Assembly: GCF_902859735.1 (NCBI RefSeq)
Contig: NZ_CADIJY010000001.1
Location: forward strand, 1 to 64,000
DNA length: 64,000 nucleotides
DNA from: Achromobacter aegrifaciens
GTDB taxonomy: Bacteria > Pseudomonadota > Gammaproteobacteria > Burkholderiales > Burkholderiaceae_B
Direction: 5' to 3'
Part shown: positions 1 to 10,175 of the stretch, piece after piece
Position numbering within the stretch: the stretch's first letter is position 1
Layout of the letters: each line of letters opens with the position of its first letter
Program-made: the position numbers and the translations under genes
The notes under the pieces: model-generated
What the model was told of the DNA's origin: nothing
Seen by the model: the letters and a program-made list of their open reading frames with translations, nothing else
The model's database searches: none

Positions 1-1349
1 CCTTCGCCGCCGGCACGGGCCGGCGCGGGGGCGCGGTTGCCGGTCGCGGCGCGGGGCTGGCCCTGGCCTTGTCCCTGGCGCGAACGGCCGCCATTGCCAT
101 TGCCATTGCCGCTGCGGCCGCCATTACGGCCGCCGCCGCCGCGCGGGCTGCGGTTGTCTTCGTCGCGCTCCTGGCGGTCGTAGGCCGCCGCGGTCGTGGC
201 CGGCGGCGTCCAGCCTTCCACGGGCTTGCGCTCGATGGTCTTCTTGATCAGGCGCTCGATGTCCTTCAACAGCTTGATTTCGCTGTTGTCGACCAGCGAG
301 ACCGCGGCGCCGGTGGCGCCGGCGCGGCCGGTGCGGCCGATGCGGTGCACGTAGTCTTCAGGCACATTGGGCAGTTCGAAGTTCACCACCTGGGGCAGTT
401 GGTCGATGTCCAGGCCGCGGGCGGCGATGTCGGTCGCCACCAGCACCGTCACGGTGCTGTCCTTGAAGCCGGCCAGCGCGCGGGTGCGGGCCGACTGGCT
501 CTTGTTGCCGTGGATGGCGGCGGCGGTCAGGCCGTCCTTGACCAGCTTTTCGGCCAGGCGGTTGGCGCCGTGCTTGGTGCGGGTGAACACCAGCACCTGG
601 TGCCAGCCGCTTTCGCGGATGATGTGGCTGATGAGGTCGCGCTTGTGGTGCTGTTCCACCATGTGCACCGTCTGGGTGACCAGTTCGGTGGCGGTGTTGC
701 GCGGGGTGACCGAGACTTCGCCCGGGTTGTTCAGCACGCCGCGCGCCAGGGTGCGGATCTCGTCGGAGAAGGTGGCCGAGAACAGCAGGTTCTGGCGCTG
801 CTTGGGCAGCAGCGCGAGGACCTTGCGGATATCGCGGATGAAGCCCATGTCCAGCATGCGGTCGGCTTCGTCCAGCACCAGGATCTCGACGCCGGACAGG
901 TCCACGGTCTTCTGGCCGCAGTGGTCCAGCAGGCGGCCGGGGGTGGCGACCAGGATGTCCAGCGGCTTTCTCAGCGCGGAGATCTGGGGGTTGATGTTGA
1001 CGCCGCCGAACATCACCATGGAGGACAGCGGCGTGTACTTGCCATAGGTCTGCACCGATTCCTCGACCTGCGCGGTCAACTCACGCGTCGGGGTCAGGAT
1101 CAGGCAGCGCGGGCGGCCGGGCTTGCGCTGCTCGGGCTTTTTCTGCATCAGCAGGTGCAGGATGGGCAGCGTGAAGCCGGCGGTCTTGCCGGTGCCGGTC
1201 TGTGCGGCGGCGAGCAGGTCGCCACCCTTGAGGACCTGGGGAATTGCCTGGGCCTGAATGGGAGTGGGCGCGGTGTAGCCGGTTTCGGCAATGGCGCGCA
1301 ACAGGGAATCAGCCAGCCCGAGGTCGGCAAAAGGGGAAGAGGTAGTCAA
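1..1349 (-). CDS. rhlE: DEAD-box ATP-dependent RNA helicase, RhlE type (3' end cut by window)
   Basis: RNA helicase that unwinds RNA duplexes in ribosome assembly and RNA turnover (family knowledge). About 449 codons are visible and the stop lies outside the window. In order: Q motif ([14 protein letters not shown]), Walker [38 protein letters not shown], the SAT motif, [10 protein letters not shown] and [10 protein letters not shown]. The C-terminus turns into a Gly/Arg/Asn-rich tail with Asn-Gly repeats, as in RhlE proteins with RNA-binding tails. The chosen start is TTG at 1349, with GGAG at 1355-1358, five bases upstream; no ATG fits as well. It is divergent from the DUF945 gene. The long ORF on the opposite strand is a shadow. 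Confidence 0.93.
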   Translation of the reverse strand, partial: MTTSSPFADLGLADSLLRAIAETGYTAPTPIQAQAIPQVLKGGDLLAAAQTGTGKTAGFTLPILHLLMQKKPEQRKPGRPRCLILTPTRELTAQVEESVQTYGKYTPLSSMVMFGGVNINPQISALRKPLDILVATPGRLLDHCGQKTVDLSGVEILVLDEADRMLDMGFIRDIRKVLALLPKQRQNLLFSATFSDEIRTLARGVLNNPGEVSVTPRNTATELVTQTVHMVEQHHKRDLISHIIRESGWHQVLVFTRTKHGANRLAEKLVKDGLTAAAIHGNKSQSARTRALAGFKDSTVTVLVATDIAARGLDIDQLPQVVNFELPNVPEDYVHRIGRTGRAGATGAAVSLVDNSEIKLLKDIERLIKKTIERKPVEGWTPPATTAAAYDRQERDEDNRSPRGGGGRNGGRSGNGNGNGGRSRQGQGQGQPRAATGNRAPAPARAGGE

Positions 1350-1609
1350 AACAACTCCAGCGGCAGCCCGTCGCTCAAGTTGAGAGACTCCAATCCAGGC
1401 GGACGAATAAAGGAGAAAAGGGAAGCGCCCTGACGGGCGAAGCTTGGCAGCGAAGGGCCTAGCGGACGTGCGCAGATTGGCAAAACGCACCGAAGGATTG
1501 TAGCTGATGTGGCGCTGCAGCACCGCCCGGGAAGGCTGGTTCTGTATCAATAAGCAACACATTGCAGCGCCTTTGCACGAAATAAGTGTTTTCCCTAGGC
1601 TGCAATCCC

Positions 1610-1615
1610 TATAAT
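1610..1615 (+). promoter_or_regulatory. -10 box of the DUF945 gene promoter
   Basis: A perfect TATAAT lies 38 bases before the ATG at 1654. No good -35 hexamer sits 16-18 bases upstream (the region reads TGTTTT), so the element is supported mainly by the -10 match and position. The rest of 1350-1653 is the divergent rhlE/DUF945 spacer, in which I see no other gene. Confidence 0.5.
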
Positions 1616-1653
1616 CCGTCCGCTTTCATCCATTTGAAGAATAAAGGATCGCA

Positions 1654-3126
1654 ATGAAAAAATCGGCAATTGTGGGCGTAGTCGTCGCGCTGGGCGCAGT
1701 ATGGACCGGCACGGCTTGGTATACGGGCCAGAAGGCCGAGGCTTTCGTCAAGCAATCGATCGAGCAGGCCAACCTTGAACTGAAGAAGGTCGGCGAAAAA
1801 TGGGGTGTGACCCCTGTGGTTGAGCTGGTCTCCTTCGACCGCGGCGTGTTTTCGTCCACCGAGCGCTACCGCGTCAAGTTCACCGAGCCGGCCGCCGACG
1901 GCAAGCCGGCCGTCGACCACGAACTCGTGTTCCTCGAGCACCTGGACCACGGCCCCTTCCCGCTGTCCAACCTGAAGTCGGGCTCGTTTGCGCCCGCCAT
2001 GGTGGCCAGCCGCTTCCAGCTGGAAGAGACGCCCCTGGTCAAGGAATGGTTCGCCGCCGCCAAGGGCGCGGTGCCCCTGTCCGGCGCCTATAGCGTCAGC
2101 TACGCCAAGAACATCAGCGGCAACTTCGACATGGCTCCCGTCGAGTTCGCCAAGGACGCCAACAGCCTGAAGTTCTCGGGCATGAAGGGCGACGTGACCT
2201 ACGCCACCGGCAGCAAGCACGGCACGGTCGCGCTGAAGGCCGACAGCCTGACGCTGGCGGGCGAGTCCGAAGAAAGCGACATCGTCAGCATGGCCATGAC
2301 CGGCCTGACCCTGACCAGCGACATGACGCCGGCTTCGAACGACATGTACGTGGGCAGCCAGAAGGTCGCGCTCAAGAACTGGACCATCACGTCCAAGGAA
2401 AAGCCGCCGGTCCAGCTCAAGGACACCGCGATCACCGTCGACATGACCGAAGCCAACTCGCTCATGGGCGTGAAGATGGCCATGGATTTCGGCATGATCA
2501 ACGTGCAGGAAAAGGACATGGCCGGCCTGAAGCTGGTGCTGGACGCGCAGAAGCTGGATTCGAAGGCGTTCAAGGCGCTGAACGACGTCTATGAAGCCGC
2601 TTCGCGCCGCATGATGCAGAGCAAGGGCGAAGAGCAGTCGCCCCAGTTCACGGATGAAGAAAAGCAGGTCCTCAAGACCAACGTCGAGCTGCTGCTGGCT
2701 GGCAACCCGACGCTGGCAGTGTCGCCGCTGGAAGTGCGTACCGCCAACGGCACGTCGACCTTCAACCTGGACCTGGACATGGCCAAGCCGGCATCGCTGG
2801 ACGGTGAGTTCGCCGATACGCTGAAGCAGACGATCCGCAAGCTCAATGCCAAGCTGGTGCTGTCCAAGGGCAACCTGAGCGACCTGATGGCCATCGAGCC
2901 CCAGGTGCGCGGCGTGCCGGCCGAGCAGGCTCAGCAGACCGCCAAGGGCCAGGCTGAAATGGTTGGCACCATGGCTACCGCCATGGGCATGGCCAAGGTC
3001 GAAAACAACAACATCGTGACGTACCTGAACTACGCCGACGGCCAGGTCGATTTCAACGGCAAGAAGATGCCGGTCGAGCAGTTCCTGATGATGGTCATGA
3101 GCGGCGCGATGGGCGGCGCCCGCTAA
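1654..3126 (+). CDS. DUF945 (YdgA-like) family protein
   Basis: A 490-residue protein with an N-terminal hydrophobic segment (about residues 4-20, IVGVVVALGAVWTG) followed by a long soluble region, the usual layout of YdgA/DUF945 proteins anchored in the inner membrane and facing the periplasm. The family has no firmly established biochemical role. The start is supported by AAAGGA eight to nine bases upstream of the ATG. It is monocistronic, with a -10 box upstream and a strong hairpin terminator downstream, convergent with the amidohydrolase gene. Assignment rests on N-terminal pattern and length, so the family call is moderately sure and the function open. Confidence 0.75.
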   Translation: MKKSAIVGVVVALGAVWTGTAWYTGQKAEAFVKQSIEQANLELKKVGEKWGVTPVVELVSFDRGVFSSTERYRVKFTEPAADGKPAVDHELVFLEHLDHGPFPLSNLKSGSFAPAMVASRFQLEETPLVKEWFAAAKGAVPLSGAYSVSYAKNISGNFDMAPVEFAKDANSLKFSGMKGDVTYATGSKHGTVALKADSLTLAGESEESDIVSMAMTGLTLTSDMTPASNDMYVGSQKVALKNWTITSKEKPPVQLKDTAITVDMTEANSLMGVKMAMDFGMINVQEKDMAGLKLVLDAQKLDSKAFKALNDVYEAASRRMMQSKGEEQSPQFTDEEKQVLKTNVELLLAGNPTLAVSPLEVRTANGTSTFNLDLDMAKPASLDGEFADTLKQTIRKLNAKLVLSKGNLSDLMAIEPQVRGVPAEQAQQTAKGQAEMVGTMATAMGMAKVENNNIVTYLNYADGQVDFNGKKMPVEQFLMMVMSGAMGGAR

Positions 3127-3155
3127 GCCGGCGCACCACTCGACTCGAGCTGTAC

Positions 3156-3190
3156 AAAGGCCGCCGCGCCCAGGGCGCGGCGGCCTTTTT
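3156..3190. terminator. Rho-independent terminator between convergent genes
   Basis: A 12-bp GC stem (3159-3170 with 3174-3185) and a 3-base loop are followed by TTTTT on the + strand; the - strand has a shorter T run (TTT). It serves the DUF945 gene and possibly the convergent amidohydrolase gene. Confidence 0.88.
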
Positions 3191-3216
3191 CATTGCGGTC
3201 TGGGAACCGTCGCGTT

Positions 3217-4425
3217 TCAGAGGGGCAAGGCGCCGGCGGCCACTTCGCCGTTGCGCAGCACCGCAACGTGGAAGCGCTTGTCGGCCGCCTTCATGATGTC
3301 TTCGGTGGGATCGCCCTGCACCAGCAGCAGATCGGCCACGTTGCCCTCGGCGATGGCGCCGTGCTGGTCCATGCCCATCAGGTCGTGTCCGCGCGAGGTG
3401 CCGGCGATGAGCGCGTCCACGGGCGTCATGCCGAACTCGACCATGTAGGCCAATTCCATGGCGTTCTCGCCGTGCAGGTTGAACGGGGTGCCGGCGTCGG
3501 TGCCCAGCGCAATGCGCCCGCCCGCCTTGTAATACATCTGGAACGATTCGCGGTGGCGTTGCTCCACCGCGCGCGCCTTCTCGACCGCGTAGGCGGGGAT
3601 GCCGTTGTCGGCGTTGGCGATGATGTTGCGCACCGCGGCGATGGTGGGCACCAGATAGGTCTGGGCGTCCAGCATCTCGCGCAGGCATTCGTCGTCCATG
3701 AAGATGCCGTGCTCGATGGAATCGATGCCGGCGCGCACTGCGTTCAGGATGCCCAGCGTGCCTTGCGCATGACTGGCGGTGCTTTTGCGAAAGCGCTTGG
3801 CCTCGTGCACGCCGGCCTTCATTTCGTCGAAGCTGTAGTGCGCGTCCATGGGGCTGACGCCGGGCGTCATGACGCCGCCCGTGGCCATGATCTTCACCAG
3901 GTCGCAGCCGGCGTGGACCTGTTCGCGCACGGCCTTGATCACGTCCTCGCAGCCGTCGGCCACGCGGCCGATGCGGTTGCCGTGGCCGCCCGTCATGCAG
4001 ATGATGCGGCCCGAGGCCCTGATCGTGGGGCCGGGAAACACGCCGCGCGCGATGGCGTCGCGCACGCCGAATTCCAGGTAGTCCTTGCCGCCGCAATCGC
4101 GCAGCGCGGTGATGCCGCCGCGCAGGCTGGCCTGTGCGTTCTCCAGCGCCGTCAACGTGATCTGCGCAGGGCCTTGCTTGCTCAGTTGCGCGTTGGGATC
4201 GGCGCCGCCGGTGTAGACCAGATGGACGTGACAGTCGGCCAGGCTGGGCATCAGCGTCATGCCGTCCGTGCGCACGGTCGCGCCGGCGTAGCCGGAAAAC
4301 TCCCCGGCCGGCGCCACGCGCACCACGTGCCGGCCTTCGACCAGCACGCCGTGGTTGGGCAGCAGTTTGCCCTTGCCGTCGAAAACCTGGCCGCCTGTAA
4401 ACAGGGTCTGTCGTGTCGCCGTCAT
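3217..4425 (-). CDS. Metal-dependent amidohydrolase (imidazolonepropionase / Xaa-Pro dipeptidase-like)
   Basis: A 402-residue amidohydrolase-superfamily enzyme, a TIM-barrel metal hydrolase of cyclic amides or dipeptide-like bonds. Expected ligands are visible: D-C-H-V-H (His66, His68), a Lys178 in DLVKIMATGG that would be the carboxylated bridging lysine, His219 (SHAQG), His239 (SIEHG) and the catalytic Asp310 in LGTDAG. Start: the ATG at 4425 is preceded by GGAG; an upstream in-frame extension only overlaps the ATPase gene and looks non-coding. It is the last gene of the ABC importer operon, 25 bases after the ATPase stop, so it probably processes the imported solute. The exact substrate cannot be read from sequence. 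Confidence 0.85.
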   Translation of the reverse strand: MTATRQTLFTGGQVFDGKGKLLPNHGVLVEGRHVVRVAPAGEFSGYAGATVRTDGMTLMPSLADCHVHLVYTGGADPNAQLSKQGPAQITLTALENAQASLRGGITALRDCGGKDYLEFGVRDAIARGVFPGPTIRASGRIICMTGGHGNRIGRVADGCEDVIKAVREQVHAGCDLVKIMATGGVMTPGVSPMDAHYSFDEMKAGVHEAKRFRKSTASHAQGTLGILNAVRAGIDSIEHGIFMDDECLREMLDAQTYLVPTIAAVRNIIANADNGIPAYAVEKARAVEQRHRESFQMYYKAGGRIALGTDAGTPFNLHGENAMELAYMVEFGMTPVDALIAGTSRGHDLMGMDQHGAIAEGNVADLLLVQGDPTEDIMKAADKRFHVAVLRNGEVAAGALPL

Positions 4426-4450
4426 GTCTCGCTCCGGGTTGCGCCTGGCG

Positions 4451-6178
<1,728 letters not shown>

Positions 6179-6185
6179 GGCGTCC

Positions 6186-7112
6186 TCAGCGCAGCTTGGG
6201 GTTGAGCGCGTCGCGCAGCCAGTCGCCCAGCAGGTTGACCGACAGCACCAGCGCCACCAGCGCGATGCCGGGGAAGATGGAGATCCACCACATGCCCGAG
6301 AACAGGTAGCTGTTGCCGATACGTATCAACGTGCCCAGCGACGGCGCCGTGGGCGGTACGCCCACGCCCAGGAACGAGAGCGTGGCTTCGGTGATGATGG
6401 CGATGGCCAGGTGGATGGTGGCGATGACCAGTACCGGTCCCATCACGTTGGGCAGGATGTGCCGGCGCAGGATGGTGATGGGTCCGATGCCGATGAGGCG
6501 GGCCGCCTGCACGTATTCCTTGTTGCGTTCCACCAGTGTGGAGCCGCGCACGGTGCGGGCGTACTGCACCCAGCCCGAGATGCCGATGGCGAAGATCAGC
6601 ACATACAGCGCGAGCTGGTCGTGCATGTCGCGCGGCAGCAGGCCGCGCGCCACGCCGTCGATCAGCAGCGCCACCAGAATGGCTGGAAACGACAGCTGCA
6701 CGTCGGCGATGCGCATGATGAAGCTGTCCACGCGTCCGCCTGCATAGCCGCTGATGAGGCCCAGGCTCACGCCCAGCACCATCGAGAACAGCACGGACGC
6801 GAAACCCACCAGCAGCGACACGCGCGAGCCATACAGAACCGCCGACAGGATGTCGCGGCCCTGGTCGTCGGTGCCCAGCAGGAAGTCTGGGCTGCCGCCC
6901 TCTTCCCAGGCCGGCGGCGTGTTGGCGTCCATGATGCTCAAGGATGCCAGGTCAAAGGGGTTGTGCGGCGCGACGACGGGCGCGAACAGCGCGCCCAGCA
7001 GGATGGCCAGCGTGACGATCGCGGCGATGATGGCGCCGGGCGAACGCTTGAAGCTGTGCCAGAGGTCGCTGTCGGCCGCACGGGCGAAGAAGGGAGCGAT
7101 GCGAGCAATCAT
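6186..7112 (-). CDS. Peptide-type ABC transporter permease (DppC-like)
   Basis: A 308-residue inner-membrane permease of the OppC/DppC group. An N-terminal segment (PGAIIAAIVTLAILLGALFA) is followed by the soluble OppC-type N-terminal loop and then by the transport domain with an EAA-like motif (YVQAARLIGIGPITILRRHI). AAAGGA lies upstream of the ATG at 7112. It forms the permease pair with the DppB-like gene, ten bases away. Substrate specificity cannot be assigned from the permease. Confidence 0.92.
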   Translation of the reverse strand: MIARIAPFFARAADSDLWHSFKRSPGAIIAAIVTLAILLGALFAPVVAPHNPFDLASLSIMDANTPPAWEEGGSPDFLLGTDDQGRDILSAVLYGSRVSLLVGFASVLFSMVLGVSLGLISGYAGGRVDSFIMRIADVQLSFPAILVALLIDGVARGLLPRDMHDQLALYVLIFAIGISGWVQYARTVRGSTLVERNKEYVQAARLIGIGPITILRRHILPNVMGPVLVIATIHLAIAIITEATLSFLGVGVPPTAPSLGTLIRIGNSYLFSGMWWISIFPGIALVALVLSVNLLGDWLRDALNPKLR

Positions 7113-7122
7113 GATGAGTCCT

Positions 7123-8094
7123 TTACTTGCTCTGCACGCGCAGACGCGGGTCCACGGCGAAGTACAGCAGGTCCACGACCAGGTTGATGAGCACGAACAT
7201 GAAGGCGATCAGCACCAGATAGGCCGCCATGACGGGGATGTCCACCATGCTGATGGCCTGGATGAACAGCAGGCCCATGCCGGGCCACTGGAACACGGTT
7301 TCCGTGATGATGGCGAAGGCGATGATGGAACCCAGTTGCAGCCCGGTGATCGTGATGACGGGCACCATGGTGTTCTTCAACGCATGGCGGAAATTGATCA
7401 GCCGTTCCGGCAGGCCGCGGGCGCGCGCGAATTTGATGAAGTCGGCGCGCAGCACTTCCAGCATTTCGGCGCGCACCAGCCGCATGATCAGCGTCATCTG
7501 GAACAGCGCCAGCGTGATGGCCGGCATGATCAGCGCCAGCCAGCCTGATTTGGTCAGAAAGCCCGTGGTCCACCATCCCAGGCTGACCACGTCGCCGCGC
7601 CCGAAGCTGGGCAGCCATCGCAGCTGCACGCCGAAGAACAGGATGAGCAGAATGCCGATGAGGAAGGTGGGCAGCGAGATGCCGGCCAGCGAGATCGCCA
7701 TGAAGGCCTTGGACAGCACGCCGTGGCGCTTGAGCGCGGTATAGATGCCCATGGGTATGCCCAGGGCCAGCGCCATCACGGCAGACACGAAGGACAGTTC
7801 CAGCGTGGCCGGCATGCGCTCTTCGAGCAGTTCGCTGACGGGGCGGCGGTGCCGGTACGATATGCCGAAGTCGCCGCGCACGGCGTTGGCCACGAAGTGC
7901 GCGTACTGCACCACGAAGGGATCGTCCAGGCCCAGCTGTTTGCGCAGTTCCGCGCGTTGTTCAGGGGTGGTGTCCTGGCCCACCATGCTGGCTATCGGAT
8001 CGCCCACATAGCGGAACATGGAGAACGCGATCAGCGCCACCGTCAACATCACCAGCACCGACTGGATAAGCCGTTGCGCAACAAAGGAAAGCAT
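7123..8094 (-). CDS. Peptide-type ABC transporter permease (DppB-like)
   Basis: A 323-residue inner-membrane permease of the OppB/DppB group. It starts with the typical first helix (LIQSVLVMLTVALIAFSMF), then a periplasmic segment and five further predicted helices, with the EAA-like motif FIKFARARGLPERLINFRHA. It lies 117 bases after the binding-protein gene and ten bases before the second permease gene, the standard order for this importer class. The ATG at 8094 has AGGG about ten bases upstream. Confidence 0.92.
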   Translation of the reverse strand: MLSFVAQRLIQSVLVMLTVALIAFSMFRYVGDPIASMVGQDTTPEQRAELRKQLGLDDPFVVQYAHFVANAVRGDFGISYRHRRPVSELLEERMPATLELSFVSAVMALALGIPMGIYTALKRHGVLSKAFMAISLAGISLPTFLIGILLILFFGVQLRWLPSFGRGDVVSLGWWTTGFLTKSGWLALIMPAITLALFQMTLIMRLVRAEMLEVLRADFIKFARARGLPERLINFRHALKNTMVPVITITGLQLGSIIAFAIITETVFQWPGMGLLFIQAISMVDIPVMAAYLVLIAFMFVLINLVVDLLYFAVDPRLRVQSK

Positions 8095-8172
8095 TATCGG
8101 GAGCCCTCGGATTCAGATGACGCCGGGCCGCGTTTCCCTCGGGTAGCGGGAACCGGGGCTGGGCCGGGCGCG

Positions 8173-8196
8173 CCCGGGCGGCAGGTGCCGCCCGGG
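8173..8196 (-). promoter_or_regulatory. Intercistronic GC hairpin between binding protein and permease genes
   Basis: A 10-bp inverted repeat (cccgggcggc / gccgcccggg) with a 4-base loop starts 16 bases after the binding-protein stop codon. There is no T run, so it is not a canonical terminator. Such hairpins in ABC importer operons often protect the 3' end of the binding-protein message or cut read-through into the permease genes. Confidence 0.5.
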
Positions 8197-8211
8197 GCTC
8201 GCGTCGCCGGA

Positions 8212-9828
8212 TTACGGCAGGACGACGTCGCGCAGGTCGAGCACGTCGTCGGCGCGCTGGATGACCTGGATGTTGTCCTTCACGCCCCAGGACATGGGCT
8301 GCTGGTGCAGCGGCAGGTAGCCATAGTCGTTGCGCACGATCTCGAAGGCTTCCTTGATCATGGCGTTGCGCTTGGCCTGGTCGGTTTCGACGCCGATCTT
8401 GTCGGTGAGCTCGTCGACCTTCTTGTTGCAGTACCCGCCCAGGTTGAACTGGCCCGCCGCCGTCTTGGCATTGCGGCACGAGGCCAGGTTCAGCAGCGTG
8501 TTGTGCGCGTCGGTGGAGCTGGGCGTCCAGCCCAGCATGTACATGCTGGTCTGGTTGCCGGCCTGCAGCAGGATCTTGCCGAAGTACTTCGACTTGGTCT
8601 GCGCCAGCAGGTTGATCTTGATGCCCACGCGCGCCAGCATGCCGGCCACGGCCTGGCAGACCTTTTCGTCGTTGACGTAGCGGTCGTTCGGGCAGTCCAT
8701 GGTGACCGTGAAGCCCTTGGGATAGCCGGCTTCGGCCAGCAGCTTCTTGGCGCGCTCGGGATCCGGCTTGTACGGCGCGCCGAAGGAATCGTCATAGCCA
8801 TTGATGGCGGTGGCGATGAGCGAGCCCAGCGGCTTGGCAGCGCCGCGCATGATCTTCTCGTTGATGGCCTTGGTGTCCACGGCCAGCACCACGGCTTCGC
8901 GCACCTTGGGATCCTTGAAGGGATTCTTGCCCTTCACGTCCGAGAACAGCAGTTCGTCGCGGTCCTGGTCCATGCCGATGAAGATGGCGCGCGCTTCCGG
9001 CGCGGTCAGCGGCTTGACGCCCTTGGCGTCTTCGAGGCGCTTCCAGTCCTGCACCGGTACAGGCTGCACCAGGTCCATTTCGCCGGAGATCAGCGCGGCC
9101 ACGCGCGTCGCTTCCTGCGTGATGGGCTGGAAGATGACTTCGTCGACGTTGGTCTTGATGTTCTTGTTCCAGTAGCCGTCGTAGCGCTTGAGCACGGTCT
9201 TCACGTCGGGCTGGCGCGAGGCCAGCATGAAGGGGCCGGTGCCGTTGGCATTCAGGTTGGCATAGTTGCCCTGGTTGTCGCCCTTGACGTTGGTGGCTTC
9301 GGTGGTCTTGTTCTTTTCCGACCACGACTTGCTCATGATGTACAGGAACACCCATTCGCGCGGCAGGATGGGGTTGGGCGTGGGCGTGGTGACTTCGATG
9401 GTGTAGTCGTCAATCTTCTTGATGTCGGAGGCCTTGGCGCCGTAGCCCTTCATGTCGGAGCCCGGGGTCAGGCTGCGCTTCCAGGAGAAGATGACGTCGT
9501 CCGCCGTGAACGGCGAACCATCGTGGAATTTCACGCCCTTGCGCAGCTTGAACACCCATTTCGTGGGTTCGGGGTTCTCCCAGCTTTCCGCCAGCAGCGG
9601 AGTCAGTTTCAGGTTGCCGTCGTAGCCGGCAAGCGTTTCGTAGATGTTGCCCTGGAAGCCCAGCGTGAACGTTTCGTTCAGGGCCATCGGATCCATGGAC
9701 GTCGCATCGCCTTGATAGGACCAGTGAAAGGTCTTGGCGGCCGCGCCGGCGCTGAAAGCCAGCGATGCGGCGATGGCAGCGGCGAGCGCAGCTTGCTTCA
9801 GGTGGGGAAAAGTACGCATAGCCCTCAT
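8212..9828 (-). CDS. Peptide-type ABC transporter substrate-binding protein (SBP family 5)
   Basis: A periplasmic solute-binding protein of the DppA/OppA class (538 residues from the first ATG). It has a Sec signal peptide (MRTFPHLKQAALAAAIAASL, ending near AGAAA-K) followed by family hallmarks DATSMDPMALNE and LTPLLAESWE, and the HDGSPFTADDVIFSWKR block. Two ATGs compete: 9828, and 9819 (nine bases downstream), which gives the shorter signal peptide and better spacing to GGAG, so 9819 may be the true start. It is the first gene of the importer operon. The substrate is unknown; the linked amidohydrolase points to a peptide-like or amide compound. Confidence 0.92.
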   Translation of the reverse strand: MRAMRTFPHLKQAALAAAIAASLAFSAGAAAKTFHWSYQGDATSMDPMALNETFTLGFQGNIYETLAGYDGNLKLTPLLAESWENPEPTKWVFKLRKGVKFHDGSPFTADDVIFSWKRSLTPGSDMKGYGAKASDIKKIDDYTIEVTTPTPNPILPREWVFLYIMSKSWSEKNKTTEATNVKGDNQGNYANLNANGTGPFMLASRQPDVKTVLKRYDGYWNKNIKTNVDEVIFQPITQEATRVAALISGEMDLVQPVPVQDWKRLEDAKGVKPLTAPEARAIFIGMDQDRDELLFSDVKGKNPFKDPKVREAVVLAVDTKAINEKIMRGAAKPLGSLIATAINGYDDSFGAPYKPDPERAKKLLAEAGYPKGFTVTMDCPNDRYVNDEKVCQAVAGMLARVGIKINLLAQTKSKYFGKILLQAGNQTSMYMLGWTPSSTDAHNTLLNLASCRNAKTAAGQFNLGGYCNKKVDELTDKIGVETDQAKRNAMIKEAFEIVRNDYGYLPLHQQPMSWGVKDNIQVIQRADDVLDLRDVVLP

Positions 9829-10175
9829 GCTCCGTGTGGTGCGCGGATAGCGCGACAGAAGTGACAGGGCCCCGGCCCCATGGGGATCCGGGGCATGGCG
9901 TTGCTGCTTACGACGAAAGACGGATTGGGGTCTGGCGGGACGCAGCGCGAGCTGCGCGTGCGCCGGTGATGGCGCTGCCGGGAATCACTGCGTAGGACTT
10001 CGACTTCACGATAGACCCAACCCCTTGTGATTATCATGACGGGGACGGACCCGCATCGATGTAGGACGAATCTTATCGACGCATTCGTTTAAGCGTCAAT
10101 CGGTTTGGATTGGGGTTAGTACTTGCTTGCCGGCGGCGTGGAATGGTGCGTGCGGCAAGGCTGGCGGCTCTGCGC
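9829..10175. other. 347-base spacer: leader region of the ABC importer operon
   Basis: No convincing gene. A 70-codon minus-strand ORF here lacks a ribosome binding site and family features. The segment contains a candidate promoter at 10070-10099, so most of it would be a transcribed leader of about 235 bases in front of the binding-protein gene. No riboswitch I recognise. Confidence 0.5.
10070..10099 (-). promoter_or_regulatory. Candidate sigma-70 promoter of the ABC importer operon
   Basis: On the minus strand TTGACG (10094-10099), an 18-base spacer and TAAGAT (10070-10075). The -35 matches consensus at 5 of 6 and the -10 at 4 of 6. The start point would be near 10063. Confidence 0.45.

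Noticed and set aside
69-1433. 454-codon + strand ORF opposite rhlE
   Set aside because: Low-complexity antisense frame; the minus strand encodes all DEAD-box motifs.
9825-10037. 70-codon minus ORF upstream of the binding-protein gene
   Set aside because: No SD site, irregular composition, lies in the probable leader.
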